A stretch of DNA of 64,000 nucleotides from Ruegeria sp. HKCCD4315. GTDB taxonomy: Bacteria > Pseudomonadota > Alphaproteobacteria > Rhodobacterales > Rhodobacteraceae. Each line of letters starts with the position of its first letter. Position 1 is the first letter of the stretch. The position numbers and the translations under genes were made by a program. The notes beneath the pieces were generated by a model, which was not told where the DNA came from, made no database searches, and was given only the letters and a program-made list of their open reading frames with translations. The stretch spans positions 3,104,501 to 3,168,500 of the forward strand of contig NZ_WVRN01000001.1 in assembly GCF_013112245.1 (NCBI RefSeq), in the 5' to 3' direction. Shown in pieces: positions 25,551 to 35,302 of the stretch.

Positions 25551-26249
25551 ATGCTGACCCTTCTCACCTATCCTTCTGCCTTCGGCCTGTTCAGTGCCAG
25601 CCCGTTCTGCGTCAAAACGGCTTTAATGCTGCAACATTCCGGCCAGAAATGGCAGCGCTCTGACATGCTTGATCCCCGAAAGATGCCGCACCAGAAACTA
25701 CCCGTTCTGCGCACGCCCGATCGGTTGATCCCCGACAGTGACCTGATCCGTGACTGGCTGGAACAAGACCAGGGTGCGGATTTCGATCATGGGCTTACAG
25801 ATGTTGAAAAAGCGCAATCCCGCGCTTTGGTCAGGATGGCCGAAGAACATCTGTATTTTCACATCGTTCTGGATCGTTGGGGCAATGACGACGTATGGCC
25901 GATCCTGCGTGAAACCTTCTTTACCGGGATACCGGCCCTGATCCGCAAGCCGGCGTCCAACGCAATCCGAAAGTCTGTTCTGAAGGGGATCACGTCTCAA
26001 GGGATTGGGCGGTTTTCGCTGTCCGAACGGTTGGACAGGGTTGAACGCGATCTCGAGGCGATCTCGGCCTATCTTTGGCAATCCTCCTTCCTGCTGGGGG
26101 ATCAGCCGACGTCTGCGGACATGAGCGTCGGTCCAATGCTAGCTGCAATGCGCGCAACGCCTGCGGATACCCCGCTGACCCGGCGCATCAAACAGGATAA
26201 TGTGTTGAACAGTTACGTGGACCGGATGGAACAGGCGATACCCGTTTGA
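25551..26249 (+). CDS. Glutathione S-transferase family protein
   Basis: The 232-residue protein has the thioredoxin-like N-terminal GST fold (FSASPFCVKTALMLQ, with SPFC at the glutathione site, and PVLRTPDRLIPDSDLIRDWL) and a helical C-terminal domain ending in the STSADMSVGP-like segment QPTSADMSVGPMLAAM. It resembles the metaxin/Tom37-like branch. The ATG at 25551 has GGAGC upstream and follows an in-frame GTG at 25548. Its stop overlaps the TTG start of the DUF1801 gene (TTGA), so the two are coupled. Substrate unknown; likely detoxification. Confidence 0.85.
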   Translation: MLTLLTYPSAFGLFSASPFCVKTALMLQHSGQKWQRSDMLDPRKMPHQKLPVLRTPDRLIPDSDLIRDWLEQDQGADFDHGLTDVEKAQSRALVRMAEEHLYFHIVLDRWGNDDVWPILRETFFTGIPALIRKPASNAIRKSVLKGITSQGIGRFSLSERLDRVERDLEAISAYLWQSSFLLGDQPTSADMSVGPMLAAMRATPADTPLTRRIKQDNVLNSYVDRMEQAIPV

Positions 26250-26632
26250 AACCTTTTGATAACCCCAAAGTCGCCGCAGCATTCGAGGCCCTGGCACCGC
26301 CCGCGCGCGCAGGGGCCCTTGCGCTGCGTGACCTGATCATTGACACGGCAACAACTCTGCCCGCCGCCAACCCGCTGCGAGAGGAGCTGCGCTGGGGCCA
26401 ACCTGCGTACCTGGCGCCCAAAGGATCAACGATCCGACTGGGGGCACACAAGGCGGCCAATTTTGCACTGTTTGTGCATTGTCAAAGCCGATTGATGGGT
26501 GACTTCACTTCAGCCTTCCCGAATGAAGATCGCATTGACGGAACCCGCGCCGTTCTGTTCGACGACCCGCATCAGATAGATCCGAACCGCCACGGGTGGC
26601 TGATCGCCCGGGCGCTGACCTATCACCTCTGA
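26246..26632 (+). CDS. DUF1801 domain protein
   Basis: The 128-residue protein carries the DUF1801 fold, with LRDLIIDTATTLPAANPLRE, LRWGQPAYLAPKGSTIRLG and ANFALFVHCQSRLM. The start is TTG at 26246, which overlaps the GST stop (TTGA); no better start in frame gives the full domain. The last 10 bases overlap the 3' end of rnr on the other strand. Role unknown; it is probably cotranscribed with the GST gene under the WYL regulator. Confidence 0.8.
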   Translation: MKPFDNPKVAAAFEALAPPARAGALALRDLIIDTATTLPAANPLREELRWGQPAYLAPKGSTIRLGAHKAANFALFVHCQSRLMGDFTSAFPNEDRIDGTRAVLFDDPHQIDPNRHGWLIARALTYHL

Positions 26633-28881
26633 CGGCGCTTGCGTTCCACCTTGCGCTTGATCTTGTCTTTTTTACGCTTGGTGCTGACAGCCTTTCGGCG
26701 GGTCGCCCGCTTGGAATGACCCCGTCCGCGCGGCAGCGCCTGATCGTCGATCGACAAGAGTTCCAGTTCCAGACCACCGGTTACAGGCGTCGCCTCTGTC
26801 AACCGTACTGTGACGCGCTGGCCGATGGCGATGATCAGACCGGTATCCGATCCCATCAGCGTCCCGGCCTCTCGATCGAAATGAAAGAACTCACGCCCAA
26901 GCGAACGCACTGGCACCAGCCCGTCCGCGCCGGTCTCGTCCATCTTCACGAAGGCCCCGAACCGGGCGATGCCGCTGATCCGACCAGAGAACTCATTGCC
27001 CACCCGCTCGCTTAGATAGGCTGCCAGATAGCGGTCAGTTGTGTCCCGCTCGGCCATCATCGAGCGGCGCTCAGTGTCCGAGATGTGCGTGGCTGTCTCG
27101 TCCAAGCGCGTGATTTCATCCTCGGTCAGCCCGTCCTTGCCCCAGCCATGGGCCGAGATCAGAGCGCGATGTACGATCAGGTCGGCATAGCGGCGGATAG
27201 GTGAGGTGAAATGTGCATAGTTGCGCAGCGCCAACCCGAAATGCCCGAAGTTCTCAGGATTATAATAAGCCTGCGCCATCGACCGCAGAGTGGTCAGGTT
27301 AATGAGTTCCGCGTCCTCTGTCCCCGCAGCTGCGTTCAGCAATGCGTTCAGATGCCGGGTCTGCAATACCTGCCCCTTGGCCAGGTTCAAACCCGCCGCC
27401 TGTGCTGTTTCCCGCAAGCTTTCCAACTTCTCAGGCGCGGGTTCCTCGTGCACACGGAACAGCAGCGGGCGGCGCTTGGCAATCAGGGTTTCAGCAGCGG
27501 CGACATTGGCGAGGATCATGAACTCCTCGATCAGCTTATGGGCGTCCAGCCGGTCGCGGAACGCCACGCTCGTCACTTCCCCGGTTTCGGACAGCACGAT
27601 TTTACGCTCGGGCAGATCCAGCTCCAAGGGCTGCCGCACAGCCCGCGCCTTCTTCAAAGCAGTATAAGCGGCGTAGAGCGGTTTCAGAACCGTTTCCAGC
27701 AACGGGCCGGTACGGTCATTCGGGTTGCCGTCGATGGCCTCCTGCACCTCGGTATAGTTCAGAGACGCAGCCGACCGCATCAGACCACGCACAAACCTGT
27801 GCCCAATCTTGTTCCCATCCGCATCGATCTGCATTCGCACAGCGATACAGGCGCGGGGCACCCCTTCGTGCAGGGAACACAAATCGCCCGACAAGCGATC
27901 CGGCAGCATCGGCACAACACGATCCGGGAAATAGCTGGAGTTGCCCCGCTTTCGTGCCTCACGATCCAGGGCCGTTCCGGGCTGCACATAGGCGGCGACA
28001 TCGGCAATGGCGACCCAGATCACGTGCCCGCCGGGGTTCTTGGGATCGTCGTCGGTATGGGCATAGCATGCATCGTCATGATCCCGCGCGTCCGAGGGGT
28101 CGATGGTCAGCAGCGGCATGTCCCGCAGGTCTTCGCGGCCTTTCAAACCAACAGGCTTGGCCTTGTCAGCCTCATCGATCACTTTGTCGGGGAAATCGTC
28201 CGGGATGCCATGCTGATGAATCGCGATCAGTGACACCGCCTTGGGCGCGGTCGGATCACCCAAGCGTTCGACAATGCGCGCCCGCGGCAGACCCATGCGG
28301 TTTTTAGGTCCCGCCTGTTCAGCTTCGACCAACTCGCCGTCTTTGGCGCCCAAAACCGCGCCTTCAGGCACCAGCCATTCAGAAGAGCTTGCCTTGTCGA
28401 TGGGCACAATCCGCCCGCCCTCGGCCCCCTTGCGGAAGATACCGACGATCTTGCGCGGATTAGTACCGATGCGGCGGATCAGGCGGGCCTCGTAATTGTG
28501 ATCTTCTTCATGCACCACAGTCAGGCGGGCCAGAATTCGGTCGCCTTCACCCAATGCCGGATCGCTTGCGCGGGTGATCAGCAGAACGATGGGCTCGACA
28601 CCTTCGCCATGCCATTCCAGGGGACGCGCGAACAGATCACCATCTTCATTCGGGGCCTTCACCTGCAACACGCTGACGGGCGGCAGGCGATCCGGGTCAC
28701 GATAGCTGCGCTTGCGCTTTTCCAGATGCCCTTCTGCCTCAAGCTCTTTGAGAATGCGCTTGAGATCGATCCGATCCGCGCCCTTGATGCCAAAGGCCTT
28801 GGCGATATCGCGTTTCGACGTTAGGGTTGGGTTCGCCGAGATCCAGTCAAGGACCTCCTGCTTGGTGGGGATGCGAGTCAT
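26623..28881 (-). CDS. rnr: Ribonuclease R
   Basis: The 752-residue 3'-to-5' exoribonuclease has an N-terminal helix-turn-helix (about 1-60), cold-shock domains, the RNB catalytic domain with DPSDARDHDDACYAHTD (metal-binding aspartates), an S1 RNA-binding domain (FSGRISGIARFGAFVKMDE) and a Lys/Arg-rich tail after about residue 715. It degrades structured RNA, including defective rRNA and tmRNA-tagged messages. It lies downstream of dapE and DUF2064 in the same direction. The tail end overlaps DUF1801 by 10 bases on the opposite strand. Confidence 0.96.
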   Translation of the reverse strand: MTRIPTKQEVLDWISANPTLTSKRDIAKAFGIKGADRIDLKRILKELEAEGHLEKRKRSYRDPDRLPPVSVLQVKAPNEDGDLFARPLEWHGEGVEPIVLLITRASDPALGEGDRILARLTVVHEEDHNYEARLIRRIGTNPRKIVGIFRKGAEGGRIVPIDKASSSEWLVPEGAVLGAKDGELVEAEQAGPKNRMGLPRARIVERLGDPTAPKAVSLIAIHQHGIPDDFPDKVIDEADKAKPVGLKGREDLRDMPLLTIDPSDARDHDDACYAHTDDDPKNPGGHVIWVAIADVAAYVQPGTALDREARKRGNSSYFPDRVVPMLPDRLSGDLCSLHEGVPRACIAVRMQIDADGNKIGHRFVRGLMRSAASLNYTEVQEAIDGNPNDRTGPLLETVLKPLYAAYTALKKARAVRQPLELDLPERKIVLSETGEVTSVAFRDRLDAHKLIEEFMILANVAAAETLIAKRRPLLFRVHEEPAPEKLESLRETAQAAGLNLAKGQVLQTRHLNALLNAAAGTEDAELINLTTLRSMAQAYYNPENFGHFGLALRNYAHFTSPIRRYADLIVHRALISAHGWGKDGLTEDEITRLDETATHISDTERRSMMAERDTTDRYLAAYLSERVGNEFSGRISGIARFGAFVKMDETGADGLVPVRSLGREFFHFDREAGTLMGSDTGLIIAIGQRVTVRLTEATPVTGGLELELLSIDDQALPRGRGHSKRATRRKAVSTKRKKDKIKRKVERKRRQR

Positions 28882-28928
28882 ATCTTCGGCCTATCACGCG
28901 TTTGCGACCGCGTCATGATCAAAAAACT

Positions 28929-29504
28929 TCAGGCTTTCAGATCGGCTAATGTATCCACATCGCGCAGGTGATCCAGCAACGAAACCCGCGCGCCGGGAAC
29001 CGTGGCCAACGTGTCCGACAAAGCGTGTTCTGTCGACCAGCGCACATTGCGAAACAGACCTACCGGCAAGGCCGCATAGCGTTGCGCACCAACCAGCCAG
29101 TACCCCCCATCCGGTGCAGGGCCGAACACCATTTGAGATCGCCCTAGCGCGTCAAAAGCACCGGCAATATGTCTGCGCGTAATCCCCGGAATATCGGCAC
29201 CAATCAGGCAAACCGGACCTTTAGGCATGCCCCGCAGCATGCGACCCATGCGCTGTCCAAGATCACCACGCCCCTGTCCCGCGCGCGGCAGGTCAGCTGG
29301 CCAGATACGGCTGGTCAGACCCTCGGCATCTGGCGCCACGGCAAGGACGATTTGCCAACGCGGATCACGCAGCCGAAGGATCAAAGTCCGGGTCTGATGC
29401 CGGAACCACCAGGCCGCACCAACCATGCCGATATCACGCCCCAGCCGTGTTTTCACACGACCCGGACGCGGCTCTTTCACCATGATCACCAATGTGCGCT
29501 GCAT
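28929..29504 (-). CDS. DUF2064 glycosyltransferase-like protein (TIGR04282 type)
   Basis: The 191-residue protein shows the nucleotide-sugar transferase-like pattern of DUF2064: MVKEPRPGRVKTRLGRDIG, CLIGADIPGITRRHI and FGPAPDGGYWLVG. Family members are linked in other bacteria to arsenosugar-type biosynthesis, but no arsenic genes are here. The start lies three bases after the dapE stop, so it is probably cotranscribed with dapE. The exact reaction cannot be read from the sequence. Confidence 0.82.
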   Translation of the reverse strand: MQRTLVIMVKEPRPGRVKTRLGRDIGMVGAAWWFRHQTRTLILRLRDPRWQIVLAVAPDAEGLTSRIWPADLPRAGQGRGDLGQRMGRMLRGMPKGPVCLIGADIPGITRRHIAGAFDALGRSQMVFGPAPDGGYWLVGAQRYAALPVGLFRNVRWSTEHALSDTLATVPGARVSLLDHLRDVDTLADLKA

Positions 29505-29507
29505 GGC

Positions 29508-30647
29508 TTAGGCAAAATAGTCCGTCAGGATGCGCGTATAGATCGCCTTGAGCTGCTCGATCTGGGCCACCTCAACGCATTCATCCACCTGGTGCATGGT
29601 GCGCCCGACCAGCCCGAACTCGACCACCGGGCAGTGGTTTTTGACGAAACGCGCATCCGATGTGCCCCCTGTTGTCGACAACTCGGGCGTAACACCGGTT
29701 TCCGCTTCGACCGCTTTGGCCACCAGATCAGACAGTGGCCCCGGCGGGGTCAGAAAGCTTTCGCCGGAAATCTTGATTTTTACATCCATCTCAACGCCGT
29801 ACTCGGCAGCCACCTGATCGGCCTCTGCTCGCAACCAATCGCTTAGGCTTGCACCGGAATGCAAATCGTTGAAACGGATATTCACCGCGCCGCTGCACCG
29901 GGCTGGGATCACGTTGGTGGCAGCGTTCCCGGTGTCGATCGTAACAACTGCCAATGTAGAGGCGTCGAAGTGGTCCGTGCCCTGATCCAGCTCGTGACTT
30001 GCCAGCCGATCCATCAGCCGCGCAATCGCAGGTAAAGGGTTCCTGGCCCGATGCGGATAGGCCGAATGCCCCTGCACTCCGGTTATCGTGAACCATGCCG
30101 TCATCGAGCCGCGACGGCCGATCTTCATCATCTCGCCCATCGTGTTCGGGCATGTTGGCTCACCGACCAGACAGACCGACATGCGCTCATCCGCGCTGCT
30201 CATGTAGTCGAGTAAAGCAGTGGTACCGTCCAGCGCATCACCTTCTTCATCACCCGTGATCGTCAGGATGATGGCCCCGTCCGGCGGCGTGTCGCGCACG
30301 AAATCCACCGCAGCGGCGGCAAAGGCCGCAACGCCTGATTTCATATCGGTAGTGCCGCGCCCGTACATCACACCATCCCGCACCTCGGCTCCGAAAGGCG
30401 GCATCGTCCAGGCCGCTTCGTCGCCTATCGGAACAACATCGGTATGGCCGTTGAACCCAAAGCTGCGCGCATGGCCTTTCTGGCCCCACCGAGCGAACAA
30501 GTTACTGATGCCCCCACGGTCGGCGCGCGTGCACTCAAAGCCCGCATCCGACAGAACCGACCCAAGCAATTCAAGCGCGCCGCCCTCTTCAGGTGTGACC
30601 GATGGGCAACGGATCAGGTCAGCTGTCAATTGAACAGGGTCGGTCAT
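29508..30647 (-). CDS. dapE: Succinyl-diaminopimelate desuccinylase
   Basis: The 379-residue dizinc M20 peptidase-family enzyme removes succinate from N-succinyl-LL-diaminopimelate in the lysine and peptidoglycan pathway. Metal ligands and catalytic residues appear in [41 protein letters not shown] and LVGEPT. A small ORF ends on its ATG in an ATGA overlap, so dapE may be translationally coupled to it. dapD, acting earlier in the same branch, lies 2.1 kb to the right in a separate unit. Confidence 0.95.
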   Translation of the reverse strand: MTDPVQLTADLIRCPSVTPEEGGALELLGSVLSDAGFECTRADRGGISNLFARWGQKGHARSFGFNGHTDVVPIGDEAAWTMPPFGAEVRDGVMYGRGTTDMKSGVAAFAAAAVDFVRDTPPDGAIILTITGDEEGDALDGTTALLDYMSSADERMSVCLVGEPTCPNTMGEMMKIGRRGSMTAWFTITGVQGHSAYPHRARNPLPAIARLMDRLASHELDQGTDHFDASTLAVVTIDTGNAATNVIPARCSGAVNIRFNDLHSGASLSDWLRAEADQVAAEYGVEMDVKIKISGESFLTPPGPLSDLVAKAVEAETGVTPELSTTGGTSDARFVKNHCPVVEFGLVGRTMHQVDECVEVAQIEQLKAIYTRILTDYFA

Positions 30648-30742
30648 GCAGGGGCCTCAGAAGCTACGTCTTTTGCGGGTTCGCGCACAGATTCAACGAA
30701 TTGGCCGGTTTTCCAACCCCAAATGGCAAAAAAATCGATCAC
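30644..30742 (-). CDS. Possible 32-residue ORF coupled to dapE
   Basis: A GTG-initiated frame encodes a 32-residue peptide that begins [18 protein letters not shown] and ends [13 protein letters not shown]. The stop TGA overlaps the dapE ATG (ATGA). The hydrophobic, Trp-rich front and charged tail look like a small membrane-associated or leader peptide. There is no strong Shine-Dalgarno site before the GTG, so it may be weakly expressed or simply chance. It was judged from frame, overlap and composition only. Confidence 0.35.
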   Translation of the reverse strand: MIDFFAIWGWKTGQFVESVREPAKDVASEAPA

Positions 30743-30857
30743 CTGAATGCAAAGGTGTCAAAGCGATACCCCAACCCCATATGACAATTTACCCAGCGAC
30801 CACCTTGCCGTGCGCCGCACAATCGCGTTACAGGGCCGCGAAACAGGTGAATTGAAT

Positions 30858-31916
30858 ATGAAGCGCGCTTTATACGCTCTGATCTGCCTGACTTTCGCCG
30901 TCATCGCACAGCAGAGCCTGGCACAGTCCCTTTCTGTCACAACCGTGACCCGCCCTCCGTTTTCCTATGTCGAAGACGGGGCCGAAACGGGTTTCTCGAT
31001 GGACTTGCTGGCTGCACTGGCTGAGTCCCTGAATTGGGATTACACCGTCAACCGCGTGGATGCCTTTGCAGATATGCTGGGCGCTGTGCAGGACGGGTCT
31101 GCTGACCTTGCAATCGCCAATATCTCGATCACGGCGATGCGTGAAACACAAATGGATTTCAGCCAGCCGATCTTTGAGGCCGGGCTGCAGATCATGGTGC
31201 CGTCAGACGCAGTTCGCCAGCCTTCCTTGGTACAGGCACTGCTGTCCAAAGAACTCTTCATCGCTATCGGTCTGGCCTTCGCCATTCTCCTTGGCGGCGG
31301 CATGTTGATGTGGAGCTTTGAGCGCCGTGCCCAACCCTATTTCGACCGCAAACTGAACGAAGCCTGGTTTCCATCGTTCTGGTGGGCGCTGAACCTGGTT
31401 GTGAATGGCGGTTTCGAGGAACGTATGCCCCGTACCCCGTTTGGGCGAATGTTGGGGGTTGTGCTGGTTGTATCGTCATTGTTCATCGTATCGGTTTTTA
31501 CCGCACGCATCACCTCGGTCATGACGGTGGACGCGATTACCGGCAGCGTGAACTCGGTCAACGATCTCTATGGCAAAAATGTCGGCACCATTTCCAACTC
31601 GACCGCGGCAAGTTTTCTAAACCGGCGCGAGATCGAGTTCACCGGCTATCCCGGACTGGAGCAGATGCTGGACGCCTTCAAGGCCGAGGAACTTGACGCC
31701 GTCGTGTTTGACGCGCCTGTCCTGTCCTATTTCGCCTCGCATGAGGGACGGCGGATCGCGTCTATGACGGGTGGCATCTTCCTGCGCGAGAATTACGGTA
31801 TCGCCTTCCCGACAGGCTCGCCGCTGGTCGAGGATGTCAATCAGGCCCTGCTGGCACTGCGCGAAGACGGAACCTATGACGAAATTTACCGCAAATGGTT
31901 CGGGATGCGGAACTAG
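30858..31916 (+). CDS. GluR0-like ligand-gated channel/receptor protein
   Basis: The 352-residue protein has a signal peptide (about 1-22) and the first lobe of a solute-binding domain (about 23-130, e.g. [20 protein letters not shown]). A membrane helix (about 132-154), a pore-like re-entrant segment (about 170-186, [14 protein letters not shown]) and a second helix (about 197-217) follow, then the second binding lobe (about 228-352, [18 protein letters not shown]). This is the S1-M1-P-M2-S2 order of prokaryotic ionotropic glutamate receptors, unlike plain ABC binding proteins. The pore segment lacks a TVGYG potassium filter, so ion selectivity is unknown. Its last four bases overlap the next gene on the other strand. 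Confidence 0.8.
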   Translation: MKRALYALICLTFAVIAQQSLAQSLSVTTVTRPPFSYVEDGAETGFSMDLLAALAESLNWDYTVNRVDAFADMLGAVQDGSADLAIANISITAMRETQMDFSQPIFEAGLQIMVPSDAVRQPSLVQALLSKELFIAIGLAFAILLGGGMLMWSFERRAQPYFDRKLNEAWFPSFWWALNLVVNGGFEERMPRTPFGRMLGVVLVVSSLFIVSVFTARITSVMTVDAITGSVNSVNDLYGKNVGTISNSTAASFLNRREIEFTGYPGLEQMLDAFKAEELDAVVFDAPVLSYFASHEGRRIASMTGGIFLRENYGIAFPTGSPLVEDVNQALLALREDGTYDEIYRKWFGMRN

Positions 31917-32257
31917 GCTTCTGCCTCGTCTCCAAAAAACGGCGTCATCTGCGCAACGATTACAGCATTTTCGTCCAGCGCGCGCTGCATTAGGGCACGT
32001 TCGTCCGGTTCGATATCGTGCCCCTGCGCCTCGCGTTCGGCGAGTGTGCCATACCCGGTGACGTCCAACGGTGCCGTGTCGGCCTGCTTCAGTATCGCTA
32101 CCGTTTCGCGCACGGCCTCGGCCTCGTCGACGCCACTGGCATAGCAGATCAACGCCGCGCCGGTCGCCCCTTCGGGCAGCCCGTCACCATCCTTGCGGCC
32201 GATCTGGACCAGAAGAGTATAAACTTGCTGACGCGAAGGTTTCTTTTGCTTTTCCAT
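31913..32257 (-). CDS. Conserved-looking acidic protein of unknown function
   Basis: The 114-residue protein is acidic and mostly helical, with [20 protein letters not shown], a [20 protein letters not shown] segment and [18 protein letters not shown]. It has no signal peptide or membrane helix. I start it at the ATG at 32257 because the recognisable part begins there; an ATG at 32269 is an alternative with no clearer ribosome site. Its last four bases overlap the 3' end of the receptor gene on the other strand. I do not recognise the family. Confidence 0.6.
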   Translation of the reverse strand: MEKQKKPSRQQVYTLLVQIGRKDGDGLPEGATGAALICYASGVDEAEAVRETVAILKQADTAPLDVTGYGTLAEREAQGHDIEPDERALMQRALDENAVIVAQMTPFFGDEAEA

Positions 32258-32373
32258 GCGCAGGGCCATAGCTGCGTGCCCGCCGACGGTCAAGAAGCCC
32301 GGAATTGCAGACAGGCAATCTGGCGTCCATAGTGCCGGGAAACAGCCGAACCATGACAAAACAGGACAATTTC

Positions 32374-32709
32374 ATGACCTATCCCGATTTCATCACAGCA
32401 TTTCCCAGCCTCGATGTGCCGTTCCCAGAAGACGTCGTTCAAACCGCCGTGATACGGTCGGATGCAGGATTGGTCGCGTTTTTCACGTTTCTCAAGGACT
32501 TCGAACTGCCTGCACATTCCCACAAAGCCCAATGGGGAACGGTAATTGAAGGCGAAGTTGAACTGACTATCGGTGCAGAGACCAAAACATACCGCCCGGG
32601 CGACAGCTATTCGATCCCATCGGGGGTCGAACATGGCGGTAAGATCAAGGCGGGTACTCGGGTGATCGACGTTTTTGAAGAACCGGACCGCTATCCGATC
32701 AAAGTCTGA
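32374..32709 (+). CDS. Cupin-domain protein
   Basis: The 111-residue protein is a single cupin barrel: FELPAHSHKAQWGTVIEGEV (metal-binding His-x-His and Glu) and YRPGDSYSIPSGVEHGGKIK. Such proteins bind a metal and act as small enzymes, or sense small molecules. The ATG at 32374 has AGGA eight bases upstream; an upstream ATG at 32353 would add seven residues. It is alone, diverging from the unknown gene at 32257 and converging on dapD. Confidence 0.82.
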   Translation: MTYPDFITAFPSLDVPFPEDVVQTAVIRSDAGLVAFFTFLKDFELPAHSHKAQWGTVIEGEVELTIGAETKTYRPGDSYSIPSGVEHGGKIKAGTRVIDVFEEPDRYPIKV

Positions 32710-32712
32710 ATC

Positions 32713-32747
32713 ACAAAAAAAGGGCTGCTGCAAAAGCGACAGCCCTT
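32713..32747 (-). terminator. Terminator of dapD, probably bidirectional
   Basis: AAGGGCTG (32720-32727) and CAGCCCTT (32740-32747) form an 8-bp stem. On the minus strand it is followed by a run of T's, so it ends dapD; it lies four bases past the cupin stop and may serve both genes. Confidence 0.85.
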
Positions 32748-32766
32748 CATTGATGTTTTGGCGGTT

Positions 32767-33594
32767 TTAGTCGCGCAGCAGCTCGTTGATGCCTGTTTTT
32801 GAGCGGGTCTTTTCGTCCACTCGCTTCACGATCACGGCGCAGTACAGGCTGATGTTATTCTTCGAAGGCATCGAACCGGCAACGACCACCGAATAGGGCG
32901 GTACTTCGCCATAGGTGACTTCTCCGGTTTCACGGTCCACGATCTTGGTGGATTTACCGATGAACACGCCCATTCCCAGAACAGAACCTTCGCGGACGAT
33001 GCAACCTTCGACCACTTCCGAACGTGCGCCGATAAAGCAGTTGTCCTCGATGATGGTCGGGCCAGCTTGCATCGGTTCCAGCACGCCGCCAATGCCGACA
33101 CCACCGGACAGATGAACGTTTTTGCCAATCTGCGCGCAGGATCCGACCGTGGCCCATGTATCAACCATGGTGCCTTCGTCGACATAAGCGCCCAGGTTCA
33201 CAAAAGACGGCATCAGAACGGCGCCAGGCGCGATATAAGCAGACTTGCGGACAACGCAGTTCGGAACGGCGCGGAACCCGGCTGCTTGCCATTGGCTTGC
33301 GTCCCAACCGGCGAACTTGCTGTCCACCTTGTCCCACCAGCCGCCAGCCTGCGGACCACCGGACTGGATTTCCATATCCTTGATGCGGAAGCCCAACAGA
33401 ACCGCTTTCTTGGCCCACTGGTTCACATGCCAGTCGCCATTCTCAAGCTTTTCCGCAACGCGCAGCGACCCGCTGTCCAGCGCGTTCAGCGTATCCTCGA
33501 TCGCTTCACGCTGTTCGCCGGTGGTGGCGGGCGTGATTGTGTCGCGCGCCTCCCAGGCGGTTTCGATGGCGGCTTCCAGTTGCGCGTTGGACAT
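32767..33594 (-). CDS. dapD: Tetrahydrodipicolinate N-succinyltransferase
   Basis: The 275-residue enzyme catalyses succinyl transfer from succinyl-CoA to tetrahydrodipicolinate, the step that commits the branch completed by DapE. Hexapeptide repeats of the left-handed beta helix appear ([55 protein letters not shown]), as in homotrimeric acyltransferases. The upstream neighbour is a GntR regulator in the same direction about 108 bp away, but a separate promoter is likely. A strong terminator follows. Confidence 0.96.
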   Translation of the reverse strand: MSNAQLEAAIETAWEARDTITPATTGEQREAIEDTLNALDSGSLRVAEKLENGDWHVNQWAKKAVLLGFRIKDMEIQSGGPQAGGWWDKVDSKFAGWDASQWQAAGFRAVPNCVVRKSAYIAPGAVLMPSFVNLGAYVDEGTMVDTWATVGSCAQIGKNVHLSGGVGIGGVLEPMQAGPTIIEDNCFIGARSEVVEGCIVREGSVLGMGVFIGKSTKIVDRETGEVTYGEVPPYSVVVAGSMPSKNNISLYCAVIVKRVDEKTRSKTGINELLRD

Positions 33595-33702
33595 GGGGCG
33601 TCTCCCTACAGAATCTGTTCGTGTCGGTTTGGCCTATACGCAAGTGGAACCCATGGCGCAATGCGACGAACACGGGTCATTTTGCGTCTGAAAGGTCTGG
33701 AA

Positions 33703-34302
33703 TCAGCTGGCGCGGCGGATATGGCGGGTCAGGATACCTTTTGCAGTGCTCAGGTCCTTGCGCTTGAGGGCCTGAACAAGTGCCGCGTGATCCTTGTCCA
33801 CCTGTTGCACCCATTTTGACCGCCAATGCGCAAACAGATGACGGGCGCTTGCGATGTGCAGATCGTCGATGGCGTGTAAAAGCCGGGGCAAGCCGCACGG
33901 CGTCAAAATGGCGCGATGGAAGGCTCGGTTCAAGGCTTCCCATTGCGGCATCGTCTGCGCCTCATCACAGGCGATGCGTGCGTGATCGATCTTGTCCAAC
34001 GCGACCGGAGACATGTTCTGCACCGATTGCTGCAACGCAAGGGTTTCCAGCGCCACGCGCATTTCGATCACCTCACGCACTTCTGCCGGGTCCAGCGCAG
34101 TGACACGCATCCCGCGGCGAGGCTCATGCCGGGCCAAACCATGCGCCTCAAGCCGCAACAAGGCTTCACGTACAGGGACGTGGCTGGTGTCAAACTGGCG
34201 GGCAATATGGTCCTGCCGCAGCTTTTCCCCGGCCTCAAGTTCTCCGGTGATGATTTGCTGGCTCAGGCTTTGGTAGATCGTGTCGGAAATCGTAGCGGAC
34301 AT
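33703..34302 (-). CDS. GntR-family regulator (FCD type)
   Basis: The 199-residue regulator has a winged helix (YQSLSQQIITGELEAGEKL, DHIARQFDTSHVPVREALLR) and an FCD domain (EMRVALETLALQQSVQNM, LNRAFHRAILTPCGLPRL). TTATAGATAA, an inverted repeat at 34306-34315, lies immediately upstream of its start and could be an autoregulatory operator. It follows the threonine dehydratase gene by 44 bp in the same direction, which suggests it may respond to an amino acid or keto acid, though no direct evidence shows this. Confidence 0.86.
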   Translation of the reverse strand: MSATISDTIYQSLSQQIITGELEAGEKLRQDHIARQFDTSHVPVREALLRLEAHGLARHEPRRGMRVTALDPAEVREVIEMRVALETLALQQSVQNMSPVALDKIDHARIACDEAQTMPQWEALNRAFHRAILTPCGLPRLLHAIDDLHIASARHLFAHWRSKWVQQVDKDHAALVQALKRKDLSTAKGILTRHIRRAS

Positions 34303-34346
34303 GGATTATAGATAAAATTCACCCCACCCGTTCACAAGCCGATAAT

Positions 34347-35258
34347 TCACCCTGCAAACGGGTCCGGTGCAATATTTGCGCCGCACAGCAGAACAGCAAC
34401 ACGCTCATCCGGTTCGGGCTGGTAGACACCCGACGTCAATGCTGCGAGGGCTGCTGCACCTGCGGGCTCGACCAAAATACGGTGGTTCCGCCAAAGCGCC
34501 TTTTGCGCATCCGCTATCGCGTCGTCCGACACCAGAACCGAGCTCATCCCCTGCGCCAGATCGAAACAGATCTGTCCGATCCGCCGCGCACCCAGAGCAT
34601 TGGCTGCAATTCCCGAGACCGAGACATCCACCGGCTCACCCGCCTGTAAGGCAGCGTTCAAGGCGCAAGAGGTTTCAGGTTCGACCGCCACAACCTTGCG
34701 CGCGCTGTCAAACCACGCCAGGGCACCGGCAATCAGACCGCCGCCACCGACCGCAACCAGAACCGTATCGGCCTGCAACCCCTGAGCATCCCATTCGGCA
34801 AAACAAGTCCCTTGCCCTGCCACTGTAGCCGGTGCGTCATAGGCGTGAATTTGCATGGCACCGGTAGCCGCCTCATGTTCCTGCGCCGCGGTCAGCGCGT
34901 TGGCATATTCACCAGATACAACGCTCAAATCCGCGCCGGTTTGCCGGATCAACGCTATTTTCGACGGGCCTGCCAGTTCTGGCACGAATATCTTGGCGGG
35001 ATAGCCCAACGCCTGCGCGGCATACGCCGCCGCCGCACCATGATTGCCACCAGACGCCGCAACCAAACCGGCTTGTGACACCTCCATGCTGAGCAGCGTG
35101 TTGAACGCCCCCCGCGCCTTGAAACTGCCAGTGTGCTGCATGTGCTCCAGCTTCAGCTCGATCGGATAGCCCGGAATGCGGCTTTCCATCACTGGGGTCA
35201 CTTGTGCATATCCGGCGATACGGTCGCGGGCTTTTGAAATTTCACTTTTCCAATTCAT
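34347..35258 (-). CDS. PLP-dependent threonine/serine dehydratase
   Basis: The 303-residue enzyme is a fold-type II PLP lyase. SFKARGAFNTLL holds the catalytic lysine, LVAASGGNHGAAAAYAA the asparagine loop and LVAVGGGGLIAGALAW the phosphate-binding glycine loop. There is no ACT regulatory domain, so it is a short catabolic or serine/threonine/hydroxyaspartate dehydratase rather than IlvA. The ATG at 35258 has GGAAAG upstream. It may be cotranscribed with the GntR regulator gene 44 bp downstream. The exact substrate is open. Confidence 0.85.
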   Translation of the reverse strand: MNWKSEISKARDRIAGYAQVTPVMESRIPGYPIELKLEHMQHTGSFKARGAFNTLLSMEVSQAGLVAASGGNHGAAAAYAAQALGYPAKIFVPELAGPSKIALIRQTGADLSVVSGEYANALTAAQEHEAATGAMQIHAYDAPATVAGQGTCFAEWDAQGLQADTVLVAVGGGGLIAGALAWFDSARKVVAVEPETSCALNAALQAGEPVDVSVSGIAANALGARRIGQICFDLAQGMSSVLVSDDAIADAQKALWRNHRILVEPAGAAALAALTSGVYQPEPDERVAVLLCGANIAPDPFAG

Positions 35259-35302
35259 TCTTGTCTTTCCGTGACTGGCGCTCTGATCGCGAACCCTATA
35301 GC

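Noticed and set aside
26623..26632. 10-base overlap of DUF1801 and rnr 3' ends as a sign of a frameshift or misassembly
   Set aside because: Both proteins keep normal family length and ends, and short convergent overlaps are common in compact genomes.
30444..30746. Plus-strand open frame opposite the dapE start
   Set aside because: It overlaps dapE on the other strand, has no ribosome site and encodes low-complexity Ser/Pro/Ala-rich sequence.
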